Numbered from the stretch's first letter, positions 1 through 12,006 are shown. The stretch is DNA of 64,000 nucleotides from Symbiodinium natans (GCA_905221605.1 CAJNDS010001435.1:394001-458000); one strand, 5' to 3'. The notes: generated from the sequence alone by a model not told the origin. Program-made: numbers and translations.

Positions 1-969
1 TAGGGTTTAGGGTTTAGGGTTTAGGGTTCAGGGTTTAGGGTTTAGGGTTTTGGGGATTTTAGGCTTTAGGGGTCCCCCAACTGCCCTTGATTGAGGCTTG
101 AGTCGGCTTGCGGGGGTAAGCCACATAGCTCGCTGAACCCTGCACACCTACCTTAAAAGACCCACCATACTTCTGAGTTCTAAACTCGAAGCTCCGTTGA
201 TTACTAGCCATGAACCTCCAAGTAATCCTTCGCAAGTCTATAATCCCAAGTTCACCCTTGCCACCCCTGAACCTGGGGGGGGGGGGGCAAAAAGGTGAAC
301 CCTAACTTCTGAGCCCTGAAACGACTGGCCTGGATCGCGCGTCTCTGTATTCTTACTGGCCCGAAGATACGAGAAAGCCTCACCCCAGAAGATCAGCCAA
401 AGCACCCTGAACCCTAAACCCTAAACCCTAAAACCCTAAAGAACCTAAACCCCTAAACCCTAAATCCCAAACCCTAATCCTAAACCCTTGAATCCTGGAA
501 CGTCGCTATCCACGACGCAATAAGCACTAAACAATCGCAGATTAACCCAACATCCATCAACCCTCCATTCTGTCCCAGGTGCCTCCTATGCTTAGGGGCT
601 GAATACCCTGGCCCAGAAAAGGTTAACCTTTATTTGGAATAGGATTATAGAGAACCAATAAGGTTAAAGGTTAACTACCCAGCCCCTAAGTATTGAGGAC
701 CCAATCAGGGTTCACAGTCTTAAAAAAGGTACATGGGGAGCCTGACCGTCATTCTATACTTGGGCCGCAACGTCCCTGTCTAGGAGGTACTATCAAGGCC
801 CAAGTGCTCCCTATTTAGGTACATGGACCCTCAGGGGACCCTTAACCCTAAACCCTAAACCCTAAACCCTAAACCCTAAACCCTCAACCCTAAACCCTAA
901 ACCCTAAACCCGAAACCCTAAACCCTAAACCCTAACCTAAACCCTAAACCCTTAAGCCCTGAAGTCCCA

Positions 970-3025
970 GGAGCCTTGGACTTCACGTTCATCCAGACGT
1001 TGCAGTGCGCCGCGAAGACGCCCGGCTCCGCCTCCGACGTCGCCGCGGCGTAGGTTCCGAAAACCTCATGCTCGGGTAGGAAGAGTGCTTCGGGCTACCA
1101 CTAAACCCTAAACCCTAAACCCTAAACCCGAAAACCCTAAACCCTAAACCCTAAACCCTAAACCCTAAACCCTAAACCGGGCGGGTGTTTGGAGGCTGGC
1201 CGTGAGCTTCAGGTTTGGCTTCAGAAGATTGAACTAGTCTTCCCTCTGCTTTCGTGAAAGATGTGGGGGGGGGGGCTAAGAATGTTTTCCGCTTCGGCAT
1301 CCTTAGCCCTTCATGTTAACCTCAGTGTGCCATCGGCCAAGGTTGGGAGAAGCCCGTTAAGAGCCGGCCGCCTCATTCCTGAACAATAAACCGCGGAGAC
1401 CCTGAACCCTAACCCTTAACCACCCCCCCCCCCCTCAAAAAAAAAAAAAAAAACTAAACCCTAAATACTAAACCCTAAACCCTAAACACTCCAGGTCCAA
1501 GCTCCTGGCGGAGCAGTTGCTGAAGGGATCGTCTTCGTCCGCGCGCTCGGCGAAGAGGGCCCGCCGCATTGCCGGGCCAAAGTAGTTTGGGAAGCCTGGT
1601 CCTCAGCATTCAGGGTTTAGGGTTTAGGGTTTAGGCCCTAAGGCTTAGGCTTAACGGCTTCTGCTACAGGGCTTAGGGCTCCGAACGGTCTCGGTGGGTC
1701 ATTCTCGGCTTGGGCTCCAGAACAGGTAGCCCATGCCCCCTTCGTCATCCTACTTTGGGATGCAGCTACCCAGACAGCTCTCCCAGGAGGCTTCAGCGGC
1801 TTGAGCTCCCTCTTGGGAAGCTGCGGCTGTGCGCGACGTAGCCCATCAGGGTTTAGGGACTTACCCTAAACCCTAAACCCTAGACCGTAAACCCTAGGTA
1901 AACATTGAAGAACTTCGCCGGGCAGCCGAAGTGCTCCAGCAGACGCAGCAAGGGCTCCTCGCACTCTGGCAGAGTTCGGGCATGTTGACGGGTTGGACAC
2001 GGGAGTCATGAGCCCTAAACCCTAAACCCTAAACCCCAAACCCCAAACCCGAAACCCTAAACCCTGCACCCTAAACCCTAAACCTCAAGGGTTTCGGACT
2101 TGCAGGTTGAGTGTGTTGACTTATGATGTTTGGAGCCACCAGTCTGGGGCTTGGATCTGTTCCCCCCCCCCCACCAAAGAAAAAGAAAAATTGAAAGCCT
2201 CTAGGGCTGCATCCAGCGGGGGAGCCGCTTCCCCGAAGCCGCCGGGGCGCTCGTAGCGGCGCAGCTCGTAGCCAGACGCCATATGGTCAGCTCTCTCTAA
2301 AGATCTGAGCCTCCGTAGGGTTTAGGGTTTAGGGGTTAGGGTTTAGGGTTTAGGGTTCAGGGTTTAGGGTTTAGGGCTTGGTGATTGGGGTTTAGTGTTT
2401 GGGTTTAGGGTTTAGAGCGCTAGCCATGTTGGGGGGGGGGGGGGGGGGGGGGGGGTTAGGCCCGGGTGTGGGTCTTTTGGGACCTCAGGGTTTCGGGTTT
2501 GGGGTTTAGGGTGTGTTTACCTATGTTCGTTATACTTACATACGGAATACGAGGGGATAACGTGGGTCATTCTTTAGGCTCCTCTGTGCCGAGGGATCTC
2601 TGCGCTGTGTCCATGTGGCTGAGCCGAACTCTTGCAGAGTTGCCGCAAGGACGTCTTCCACGACTTGCTTAAACATTCCGCCTTATAAGGGCAATGTAGG
2701 GACTATGATCCTCCCTAAACCCTAAACCCTTCATTCTTGGGGAGGTTCTTAAGCAGATAGTAGTCTTTCAGGAAGGATGAGATGGGGCAGCAGCTCTGTA
2801 ATCAATGCTCGAAGCATTGTTCATCACTTTCCCCTGGATGTACTGACAGAGCCTGGTGAATCTTCGAAAGGAACTTTAGGGTTTAGGGTTTAGGGTTTAG
2901 GGTTTAGGGTTTAGGGTTTAGGGTTTAGGGTTTACTTACACAGAAAAGAGAAGCAAGCAGCGTCTGCGTGAGACCTGCGCGCACAATCCAGTTTCCAAAC
3001 CTGGAGACCTCTCGAACCCAGCGTG
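970..3025 (-). CDS. Multi-exon gene, unknown product (partial model)
   Basis: Minus-strand islands that read as exons, 5' to 3': 3025-2940 (ARWVREVSRFGNW...), 2842-2770 (YIQGKVMNN...), 2667-2540 (QVVEDVLAATLQEF...), about 2288-2200 (MASGYELRRYERP...), about 2000-1904 (LLRLLEHFGCPAKFF), 1595-1496 (GFPNYFGPAMRRALF...), 1108-970 (LPEHEVFGTYAAATS...). The first ends in a canonical GTAAGT donor that continues directly as CCCTAAA repeat. The third ends at GTAAGTAT. Phases agree between the first three exons. The others are placed by frame and codon bias alone, so it may be more than one gene. I do not recognise a family. Introns are mostly telomere-like repeat. Confidence 0.45.
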
Positions 3026-3029
3026 CTCA

Positions 3030-5800
3030 AGCCGTAAACCCTGAACGCTAAAGCCTAAAGCCTAACCCTAAACCCTAAACCCTAAACCCCTAGACCCTCA
3101 ATGAACCTCTGGAACCAAAAACCCCTAAGCTGCAAACATCTACATGCTAGAGCCTACTGAGCCCCAGACAAGCTCCAAGCCCAAGGAGCCCGGCTGCATC
3201 CATAAACCCCAGGACCTAAACCCTACACCCTTAACCCTAAACGCTAAGCCCCTCAACCCTAAACCTAAACCCCCCTCATAGGCCTAAGACTAGGGCGCTG
3301 GCGCAGGCGGTGCTCACGGACGGGCCGTGGCTACCTTGAAGGCTAAACCCTAAACCCTAAACCCTAAACCCTAACCCCTAAACCCAAAACCCAAAACCCT
3401 AAACCCTAAACCCAATCCCTGCGTCATCGAGCCGGTTTGGTGATCCGGGTTTAGGGTTTAGGTGGTTTCTCAGGTTTTTAGGTGGTTTAGGGTTTTGGGT
3501 TTCTGGTTTTGGGGTTTAGGGCTGTCTGTTTAGGTGGTTTAGGGTTTGGGTTGAGGTGGTTTAGGGTTTTGGGATTACGTGATTTAGGGTTTTGGGTTTA
3601 GGCCAGCAATCTCAACAGCCTTTTGGTCTGGTCTGAGGGCATGAAATTTCATGTCTCCCAGAAACTTACATGAACTGGGCCTTTGCGTAACTAGTATCCC
3701 CGAAGGGCAGCTCTTTTCTACAACTCACCAAGAATGCTGAAGGTGCCAAGAATGCTCAAGGTGCCCTAGACTATACATAAGCCCTACTTATACTTCGGCC
3801 CTGCTTGACATATCTTTGGGGAGTAGGATTCTGCGGCTATGACTTCTACCCCCCCCCCCCCCCCCCAGCAGCCACAACTGCTTTGCCTTCTGGGGAAGGT
3901 GCCCCTTACTGTAGACCCCCCCCACCGGGCCCTGAGAAGCCCTTTTCGGGCCCTCAACCAATCAATTTCTTCATGAGGGTAGTCGAAAATCAATGGTGCG
4001 CACCATCAGCCCCGAAACCCCGAAAAAATCTTAACCCCCCTCACCCGACCCTCACACCACCCTAGATAACTCCACTAAACAACTCCCCTAAAACCTCGGA
4101 CACGACGATCCCTGGAAACTTGCTGCGCCCAGTGACCACAGCTGAAGAGGGCATGCAAGAACCCGTCCTGCAGCTCTTTGCTACCCAACAAAGGGGGGGG
4201 GGGGGCGCAATCAACATTTTGTGAGTGCTCCAAGGGCTTAGGGTTTAGGGTTTAGGCCGAGTGGGCCTCTTAATCGCCGAAACTGCTCCCGGTAAGGCTT
4301 GAGGTTTAAGGGCAGGGCTGGAGGATTCAGGGGCTTGGGGCCATGGGGGCTGAGGGTCATGGGATTCAATTCAACCCGATGATCCCCCGAAATTCTCACC
4401 CAGCTACTCTAAGACCCGACACCGACCACCCGAAGGCCAGTCCAAAATCCACCTGAACAGGTGGCCCTGCCCTATGCCGCCCAAGTATCCTTTCATACGA
4501 GCTACCCCCCAAAAAAAGAAGGGCGGTTGGAGAAAGGGGGGGGGGGGGAGGAGTACGGGCCCTTAAGTTGTATAGGGTATACAAGGGGTATATAAAATGG
4601 GGGGGGGGGATGCTAAACCCAAATCCTGTTCTGGGCAGGCGGGGTCTAGGTCCCCTCAACAGGCCTCCTCTTGACACCGCGAGCGGCAGGAGCGACAGGG
4701 GCAGTCGCCGTTTCGGGGCTCCTAGTCGAAGTCTCATGGGTGGTTGTGAGCAGGGGTGTGCGTACCGCAATAAGACCCTTATAACTCTAGTTACCCGACT
4801 TCTAGCCTACTTTGAAGTTCTTATGAACCTCCAGGTACTCGCAGACATGCAAGATGGTTTAGCGGGCTTCTATAGGTGTTTTTGCATAGATTATATGAGT
4901 ATACTGGTTTTAGATATTGCAAACATAGGGCTTGTCGGGTTTATAGGGTCGGAGATTGACCTTTGAGTCTTCGGGCGAAAGCGGCGCGCTCTTATCCAGA
5001 AAGTGGGGAGCTTGTTCATTACCCAGCTCTTTGAACTTTGGTCCCTTTTTGGGTTTAAGGTGTAGGGTATAGTGCAACCGCGTGTTGGGTCTCTCGGGTC
5101 GTGGAGTGGCACAACTTAGCTCCAACCCCTACTCTACTTGGGTATTTCCTGAAATAGGGTACCCTATGTACCTCAAGATTTAGATGCTTATACTGAGATG
5201 CTGAGTTCCTAAGCCCCCCCCCAAAAAAAAGTGTACACTTTCAGCTCTTTAGGGGATTATAGTATCCCAAAAAAGTGTAAAGTGTACTCACTCAGCCACT
5301 AACGATAACTTATTGGTAGCTTAGGCTTTCAAAAATACCCCGTTGCAACAAAAACCGTGTATTTCCTTTACAAAGTATGATTCATAGGACCCCTAAACAA
5401 CTCCAAGGAGCCTAGCAACCCTAGCGCCTCTCAGTTGCTCTTACTCACACGTCACACCTGTTTTGGGGGGTTTCCTCAAAACAGGGGTCCCTTTTCAGGG
5501 ATCCTTGCTAAGTGGGTTCGACTAGATCTGAAGAAGGCCCAAATGGTGGAACTCCCATTTGGGGCTCAGGTCTTCGGGCTTTTGGGCTTGAAGACCTAAA
5601 CCCTAAACCCCAAAACCTAAACCCTAAGTACCGAAGTAGGTCTAAGCCGTCTTTAGCGAACGGCAGAACCATTGACACCAAAAACTAACTTCCATGCCTG
5701 AGTGCCTCTACTCTTTCAGCACCCTAGAACGCAGAACCCTGAGCCCTGAACTAAGCCCTAAACCCTAAACCCTAAACTCTAAACCCTGTATCTTGAACCC
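3030..5800. other. Repeat-rich stretch with no convincing gene
   Basis: Holds telomere-like blocks, a TAGGTGGTTTAGGG variant series (about 3440-3600), poly-C and poly-G runs (3850, 4192, 4537), a near-duplicate AAGAATGCT-AAGGTGCC pair at 3730-3768, a hairpin at 5458-5486 (CCTGTTTTGGG / CCTCAAAACAGG) and one introner-like element (5201-5296). A possible small exon lies at about 4098-4190 on the plus strand, with weak support. Confidence 0.6.
5201..5296 (-). mobile_element. Introner-like element, family B
   Basis: Starts GTGGCTGAGTGAG and ends GGAACTCAG on the minus strand, with the family interior GATACTATAATCCCCT. The flanks do not look coding, so this copy may sit in decayed or non-coding sequence. 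Confidence 0.75.
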
Positions 5801-5888
5801 TAGATTGGGGAGCTCGTTTCCCAACCTCCCCAGGCGCCTCCTGGGCCGAGCCTTCGTAGAAGGGTTTCCAGTCGGATCCATCCTGCGC
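5800..5888 (-). CDS. Exon-like island, unknown product
   Basis: One minus frame reads GSDWKPFYEGSAQEAPGEV with strong G/C third positions, between telomere-like blocks on both sides. Other frames are also open, so this rests on composition only. No family recognised. Confidence 0.35.
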
Positions 5889-6613
5889 TTGGGGGTTTAG
5901 GGTTTAGAGTTTAGGGCTCAGGGTTCAGGGTTCATGGTTGAGGTTTCGGGTTTGGGGTTTCGTGTTTAGGGTTTAGGGTTGAGGTTTAGGGCATATTGGG
6001 GGGGGTCTATAGAGTTTGTTTACGGGCTTATGGAGGGCTTTTGGGGTTTACAAGGCTGATTAGTTTTTTTTTTGTTGGGGGGGGGGGGGGGGTTCTTGAA
6101 AGCTCGTAGGGTTCGTAGGGCTTATAGGGTGTGTAAGGTTATGGGGCTTCGGGGCACTGGGCTGGAGGTCTGGGTGTTCCTAACCAAAACACCACACTCC
6201 AAATCCGACACCGTAAAAGACCCAACCCGGAACCCTGGGCCCTAGACCCAGTAAACTCTGAACAAGCCCAAAACAACCCTGCGTGAACCCTGTCAAAAAA
6301 CTGTAGACCCCCCCCCCCCCCCCCCCAACCTGCCCCAAAACCCTATACTCTAAAGCCCTAAGCCCTCCCCCCCCCCCCCACCACCCATCCTGGTGCCCTG
6401 AACATGCGCCGGCCTCGGTGATCCTGAGCCGACCACTGCACTTGGGCACCTCCCCAGAGCTTCAGAGCACCAAGGGCTTGAGGGAACTTCGAGGTTTGGG
6501 GTTCAGGGTTAGACCCCTAAATCCGAAACCCTATAAGCCTTCAAGGCCCTAACCCCTCAACCCCAAGCTGCAGGTGACAGTCGGAAGCCCCAAGCCCTAA
6601 AGAAGGAGCCCAC

Positions 6614-6667
6614 CTCATCCACCACCATCTGTTGCGCCAAAGCCTTCTTCTCCAGCCGCCACTGCAC
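6614..6667 (-). CDS. 54-bp exon, unknown product
   Basis: Minus strand: acceptor CTGTCAG, then 18 codons reading VQWRLEKKALAQQMVVDE, then donor GTGGGC. Both boundaries are visible and the length is a multiple of three. Charged and probably helical. No family assignment is possible from so short a piece. Confidence 0.5.
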
Positions 6668-7244
6668 CTGACAGGGCTTCGGGTCTAGGGGTTTAGGGAG
6701 TTATGGTTTGGAATTATAGGGTTTCGGGTTTAGGGGTACGGGGTCTCGGGTCTAGGGGTGTACGGACATATGGTTTGGGGTTATAGGGTGGTAGGATTTC
6801 GGGGTTTAGGGCTGAGGGGTGTTGACGCTGGCGAGGATTTGATGGCATAGGGTGAACGTTTTTGGGGGTCAAGCACCCCAAGCCCTAGCCCTAACCCTGA
6901 ACCAACCCTAAACCCCTGAAACCTACAAGCTCCAAAATCAAGAACCCTAAACCCTAAACCCTAAACCCTAGACCCTAAACCCTAAACCCTAAACCCTTGA
7001 AACCATCCTGAAGCCTGTACCATGCTGATCCCACGGAATTGCTGGCTGAAGCAATAAGTGCAAGGGTGCTGTAATCGTCAGTATAAGAATCCCCCCCCCC
7101 CCCCCAAACTTTCGGCAACCCCCATATCTGCTGAATGGTTTAGGGATGAGTGGCTTCAGGTTGAGGGTGCTTGCATGCGCATGGAGGATTTTGAGCTTGG
7201 TGCCAATTTCGGTTTTGCGGTCCCTAAACCCTAAACCCTAAACC

Positions 7245-7335
7245 CGAAACGCGGCGTGAGATCGCCTCTTCGTCGCTGTCGCGCTCCGGGGGGAAGCGAC
7301 GCCGTCGTGGGGATTCCTGGGATGCTAGGGGCTGG
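7245..7335 (-). CDS. Exon-like island, Arg/Asp/Glu-rich
   Basis: Minus frame reads SPRRRRFPPERDSDEEAIS, an arginine-then-acidic stretch of the kind seen in linkers of RNA-binding or signalling proteins. It is bounded by CCCTAAA blocks. A plus frame is also open. Function unknown. Confidence 0.4.
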
Positions 7336-8036
7336 CTGTTTAGGGTTTAGGGTTTAGGGTTTAGGGTATAGTAAGGGTTTAGGGATCTAAGTTGGTCTAG
7401 GGTTTAGGGCTTAGGGCTTGGGGCTTGGGGCTTAGGGCTTAGGCTTAGGGCTTAGGGCCTAGGGCTTAGGGCTTAGTGCTTAGGGTTTAGGGTTCAGCGT
7501 TCAATATTCAGGGTTCAGGGGTTAGGGTTCAGGGCTTAGGGTTTATGGTTTGTCAGGAGGTAGTTGCCACAAGTCCCTGTCGAAAGGCGCCATGATTCAA
7601 AGAATTGACCAGACAGGGCCTGAAACACAAAATCAAACCCCAGAGCCCTACAGTACTACACCCTGAAGACCTCAACCCCTATAAAGCCCTGAACCCTCCA
7701 CCCTAAATGCTAGAAACCCCGACGTTATATGAACCCTATCAGGGCCCTATAAACCCTATACAACCCCATAAACCCTGCAACCCTATAAACCCTATGAATC
7801 CTAGAAACCTCATATATCCGAAGCCTTACCCTAAGCCCCTGTAAGCCCTAAAAACCCTAAAACCTGATACCTTAAAGCCCTGCAACCCTCAATCCCCCCA
7901 AAAACCCCAGCGCCCGATACCGACAGCCGAGACGCAAAGGTTTCCCAACTCGGCTCCGCTGGGGCCACGGGTGCCGACAAGGAGATCCTCAAGGGTTTAG
8001 GATTGATTGGGTTTAGGGTTTAGGGTCCAGGGCTTA

Positions 8037-9410
8037 CGGTGCCTGTTTTTAAATACCCGGACATCTAAACAGCCAAACAGGTATTTCATACTACCTCCGT
8101 GGAGCGCGGCGTCAGGCCGCCCAGCGTTTCAAACATCCGGAAATAGACCCCCCCCTCCAGCCAACACCCCCCCCCCCCCCCCCACCTCACACACCCTAAC
8201 CACCCCTCCAGCCCCTCCAGCCAAACCCACATCTTCCAGCCAACACCCCCTCCCCCCCCCAGCCCCCCCCAAAACACCCGCCTAGCCAAGCCCCCCTCCA
8301 CAGCCAACCGCCCCCATCCAGCCAAAGCCCCCTCCAGCCAACACCCCCCCCTCCAGCCAGCCAACCTCCAACCCCCAGCCGCCAACCCCCTCCACCAACC
8401 GCCTCCAGCCAACACCCCCTCCCCCTTCAGCCCCCCCCAAAACGCCTAGCCAAGCCCCCCTCCACAGCCAACCGCCCCCATCCAGCCAACACCCCCCAAA
8501 ACACCCTCCAGCCAAAGCCCCCTCCAGCCAACACCCCCCCTCCAGCCAGCCAACCTCCACCCAGCACCCCTTCAATTCCACCAGCCAACCCCCTCCAGCC
8601 AACCGCCTCCAGCCAACACCCCCCCCCCCCCCCCCCCCCCCCCAGCCCCCCCAAAACGCCCCTCCACAGCCAACCGCCCCCATCCAGCCAAGACCGCCCA
8701 ACACCCTCCAGCCAAAGCCCCCTTGGCTGGAGGGGTGCTGGAGGGGGGGTTGGTGGAGGAGAGGAAGGGTGAGGAAGGTGGGGAGGGGGTTGGCTGGAGG
8801 GGGGAGGGGTGCTGGAGGGGGGGTTGGCTGGAGGGGGGGGCTTGGCTGGAGGGGGTTGGGTGGGGAGAGGGGGTTGGCTGGAGGGGGGAGGGGTGCTGGA
8901 GGGGGGGTTTGGTGGAAGGGGTGTGGCTGGAGCTGGAGGGCGGGGGGGGTGTTGGCTGGAGAGAGGGGGGGGTTGGCCGAGGGGTGCTGGAGGGAGAGGA
9001 AGGGTGAGGAAGGGGGGCGGGCGGTCTTGGCTGGAGAGAGGGGGGGTGGGTTGGTGGAGATGGGTTGGAGGGGGGTGGAAGGGGGCGGGTGCTTAGGGGG
9101 CTGGAAGGGTGCTGGGTGGTTGACTGGCTTTGAGGGTGTTGGCGGGAGGGGCAAGGGTGGAGAGGGGTGGGGGTTGGCTGGAGAGGGGCGGTTGGCTGGA
9201 GGGGGGCTTGGAGGGGGTGGGGTGTTGGCTGGAGAGGGGGTCTGGAGGTGGAGGAAGGGTTGGGTTTGGCTGGAGGGGGGGCTGGAGGGGGGCTTGGCTG
9301 CGGGGGCTAGTGCATAAACACGAAAACATGCGGATTTAAACTGGTCTTTTATACTACCCCCCTGGCCGTTGCTGGTTGGCCGCCCTCCACTTATTTAAAA
9401 AACGTCACCG
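8037..9410. repeat. 1.37-kb inverted minisatellite (giant palindrome)
   Basis: The left arm (about 8150-8720) is a C-rich minisatellite of CTCCAGCCAACCCCC-like units. At about 8722 it flips to its complement GGTTGGCTGGAGGGGG, which runs to about 9310. The outer ends are imperfect inverted repeats: 8037-8055 (CGGTG..TTTTTAAATA) and 9392-9410 (TATTTAAAAAA..CACCG). A direct repeat containing TATACTACC-like sequence lies inside each end (8082-8103, 9338-9365). The long Pro- or Gly-rich reading frames here are low complexity. The terminal repeats suggest a mobile element carrying, or expanded from, a minisatellite. Confidence 0.85.
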
Positions 9411-9801
9411 TAGGGTTTAGGGTATAGGGTTTAGGGTTTGGGGTTTGGGGTTTAGGGTATAGGGTATAGAGTCTAGGGATTTAGGGTTTAGGGGGTCTCG
9501 AAGGCACAGGGTTCAGGCTTGTACAGGGCTTCGACCTAGGGATTCAGAGGGTTTAGGGCTTTGTGGCTTCCAAAAAACTCTGAAGCTCTCAAGCCCCCCC
9601 CACCCCCGTACCACACCGCCTTTTCGGGCTGAGGGAGAGGGTTTAGGGTTTAGGGTTTCGGGTTTAGGGTTTAGGGTTCAGGGTTCAGGGTTTAGGGTTC
9701 AGGGTTTAGGGTTTAGGGTTTAGGGAGGGCTTAGGGTTTAGGGTTTAGGGCTGCGGAGGCCCTAAGCCCCCAAAGCCCTGCTGGCTGCCGGGCTACGCCA
9801 C

Positions 9802-9857
9802 CTCAGCTTCGGCCTCGGGCTCTGCCACATCTGCGGGCCGCAAGATCTCCTTCAGTT
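9802..9857 (-). CDS. 56-bp exon, acidic, unknown product
   Basis: Minus strand: acceptor GTTTAG, frame ELKEILRPADVAEPEAEAE, donor GTGGCG right after GAG. Strong GC3 bias. The plus strand gives a less natural frame. Function unknown. Confidence 0.5.
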
Positions 9858-9869
9858 CTAAACTCTAGG

Positions 9870-10700
9870 GGTTTAGGCGTTAGGGTTTAGGGTTTAGGGT
9901 TTAGGGTTTAGGGCTACAGCTTAGGGCGTACATCCACATCCTGCTCCTATGCACCAAGGATCTTGAAGCCCAAGACCACATGCCCTGAACCCTAAACCCT
10001 AAACCCTAAACCCTGAACTACCGTAACACCCTAAAACCCGAAACCCTAAACCCCAAAGCCCTTGAAGCCCAAAACCAAAAATTGCTGAGAACTTGCTGAG
10101 AGAGGTGCCGACTGAGCTCGCTCCCGGGGCGCTGTCTCGGTCGGCGGACGGTCGAAGACGGAACCTGCCCAGGGCTGAGAGGGCTACTGAGGGGGGATTT
10201 AGGGGGGTTTAGGGTTTAGTGTTTAGGGTGTAGGGCTAGGGGCTTTAGGCTTTAGGGCTTAGGACTTGGGGCTTAGGGTTTGTTAATGTTCAGGCTTTGA
10301 GGTTCGTGGGTTTATTGCTGGTCTTGGCACAATCCGGCTAGCGGTGTGGACAGTCCCCGAGCGCCTTAAGCCCCGAACGTAAGCCCTCAACCTATAACAA
10401 GCCTGGCACACTTAGAAACCAGAAGCCCCCTACAAAATCCCTGTACCACCCTTTTGAAACTGGCGATGAAACCCTCCTAGCCTATAAAACACCAAAACCT
10501 TACTAGGTAAAGACTCTAAAGACTAAAGAAACCCTATAGAGACCCTCTAAGCCCTCCCACTAGTCCCCGAGAAGAGGTGAGGGCGGAGGCTGAAGTTTCA
10601 GTCATCCACTGTTTTGGGTAGGCTTGAGGGTTTGGAGTTTGGGGCCTCACCTCTCCCTGAACCCTAACCAGCATATACGTAGTGAAAAATCACAAGCAAA
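9870..10700. other. Repeat-rich stretch with one ambiguous island
   Basis: Telomere-like blocks flank a GC-rich island at 10085-10200 that is open on both strands (plus ENLLREVPTELAPG, minus SELSRHLSQQVLS). No splice site decides between them. The rest (10300-10700) shows no convincing coding or element structure. Confidence 0.5.
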
Positions 10701-10744
10701 CCCCTAAACCCCCCCCCCCCCCCCTCCTCCCCCCCACCTCCAAA

Positions 10745-10864
10745 AGGAAGGAACCGCAAGGTTGAAGTGAAACAGAAACCCTGAAGAAAAACAATTCCAC
10801 AAGCCGTCTTCCCTCCAGCCATTCGGGCTTGAAAGTCTTTTGGGTTGAGGCTTCATGGCGAAAC
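10745..10864 (-). CDS. Exon following an introner-like intron
   Basis: Begins right after the CTTAG acceptor at the end of the 10865-10965 element. Two minus frames are open: FRHEASTQKTFKPEWLEG... ending near a GTGGGG donor, and FAMKPQPKRLSSPNGW.... The frame is undecided. A poly-C run follows at about 10708-10725. Confidence 0.4.
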
Positions 10865-10965
10865 CTAAGACCAGGCTGCCCTGCCCATTTTTCTGCCTAG
10901 AGGGGTTTATATTATGAGGGAACCTAAAATACCCCCCAAAAAAGGGAATAAGGGTGCTCCTGGGC
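10865..10965 (-). mobile_element. Introner-like element, family G
   Basis: Read on the minus strand it starts GCCCAGGAGC, contains CCCTTATTCCC about 15 bases in and GGTTCCCTC in the middle, and ends in a CTGGTCTTAG acceptor followed by an open frame. It matches the elements at 40279-40395, 49256-49349 and 50914-51009 in order of motifs, size and orientation. Confidence 0.65.
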
Positions 10966-11139
10966 ATCCTAGAAGAGTTGCAAGAGAATGAGGGCAGAAA
11001 ACCTACACCCTAAACCCTAAACCCTAAAACGGGGCATCGCAACCTCTCCCAACTTCGCTACCGCCCAGCTCGGCACCTTGCCCATCGGCACTCCGATGCA
11101 GGCGCCTCGCAAGCCCATGGGCGGTTTAGGGTTTAGGGT

Positions 11140-11870
11140 TTAGACCCTAAAACCCTGAAACCCTGAAACCCTAAACCCTAAACCCTAAAACCCTCAAGCC
11201 CTGAAAACCCTGAAAACCCTGAACACCCTGAAACCCTAAACAGCAAGATGATCACCTCAATCTCCTAAAAGACGCAAAGAGCCTAGAAACCCGAACAAAA
11301 CTCCTACCAGGAAAGGCTTTCATCGGGGCTTAGGGTTTAGGGTTTAGGGGGTTTAGGGTTTAGGGCTGAGGGTTTAGGGTTTAGGGCACGGTGAGGCTGG
11401 CCACGTCCTATAAGCTGTCTGCCTGCGCCTGAATAGCTGAGGAGCGCAGCAGCATTCAGGGTAGAAAGGCAAATGACTTTCACAAAAGCATGTAATGGTG
11501 CTACTAGAAACGACATTAACTGTGATAAGAGTGATCACAGTAGTAGCAGCAACAGCAGAGATGACAGTAACTAAGAAATACTACAGCAGTAATATCAGTA
11601 ATTGCAGTAGTAAACTCCACCTTAATTAATTCGGCTCCAAACCTCAAGATGTGAGGTGGGAGGTTCAAACTCTCCACCACGCCCCCCCCCCCCCTCCCCC
11701 CCCCCACCCACCAAAAAAAACAACGAAGCCCCCAAACTCTGACCCTGGCCCTCGCTGTCGACTTTGGCATGCAAGTTCACTGGGCACATTTGAAAACAAA
11801 ACAAGAGCTCGGGGGCGTTTAGGGCCCATGCATGTCAAGGAGCATGTACATCACCTCGCACCGCTTCATC
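11140..11870. other. Repeat-rich stretch, small candidate exon
   Basis: Degenerate CCCTAAA/CCCTGAA blocks, a low-complexity AGTAACAGTAG-type stretch (11520-11620) and C-runs at 11684-11706. At 11825-11882 a minus frame RIAEMKRCEVMYMLLDMHGP ends in a stop and could be a terminal exon. A GC-rich island at 11030-11125 is open on both strands. Confidence 0.4.
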
Positions 11871-11897
11871 TCCGCAATCCTTGAAGGGGTTTCGGCT

Positions 11898-12006
11898 TCT
11901 TGGTAGCCGAGTAACCACATTTTCATATAAGGACACCCTTTTTGTTGGTTACTTTATAAGGGAACCTAGTGCAAAAAAAAGGGTAAAGGGTGCCACTGGG
12001 CTACCA
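11898..12006. mobile_element. MITE-like element, family C
   Basis: Ends are inverted: TTGGTAGCC at the left and GGCTACCAA at the right. The interior holds GTAACCACA and TTGGTTACTTTATAAGGGAACC. The interior motif recurs at 34950-35045 (with ACTACCAAGG at its right end), and a fragment is at 13735-13780. Confidence 0.7.

Noticed and set aside
1-60. Possible chromosome end
   Set aside because: The G-rich strand reads into the window, the wrong polarity for a left terminus, the array is short, and equal arrays occur throughout in both orientations.
3285-3340. Minus reading HGPSVSTACASALV, like a ketosynthase active site
   Set aside because: Two residues short of the usual spacing before TAC, only 15 codons, and the plus strand is equally open.
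8086-9339. Pro-, Gly- and Leu-rich ORFs up to 290 codons
   Set aside because: They are translations of a minisatellite in several frames at once, with no splice signal or non-repeat sequence.
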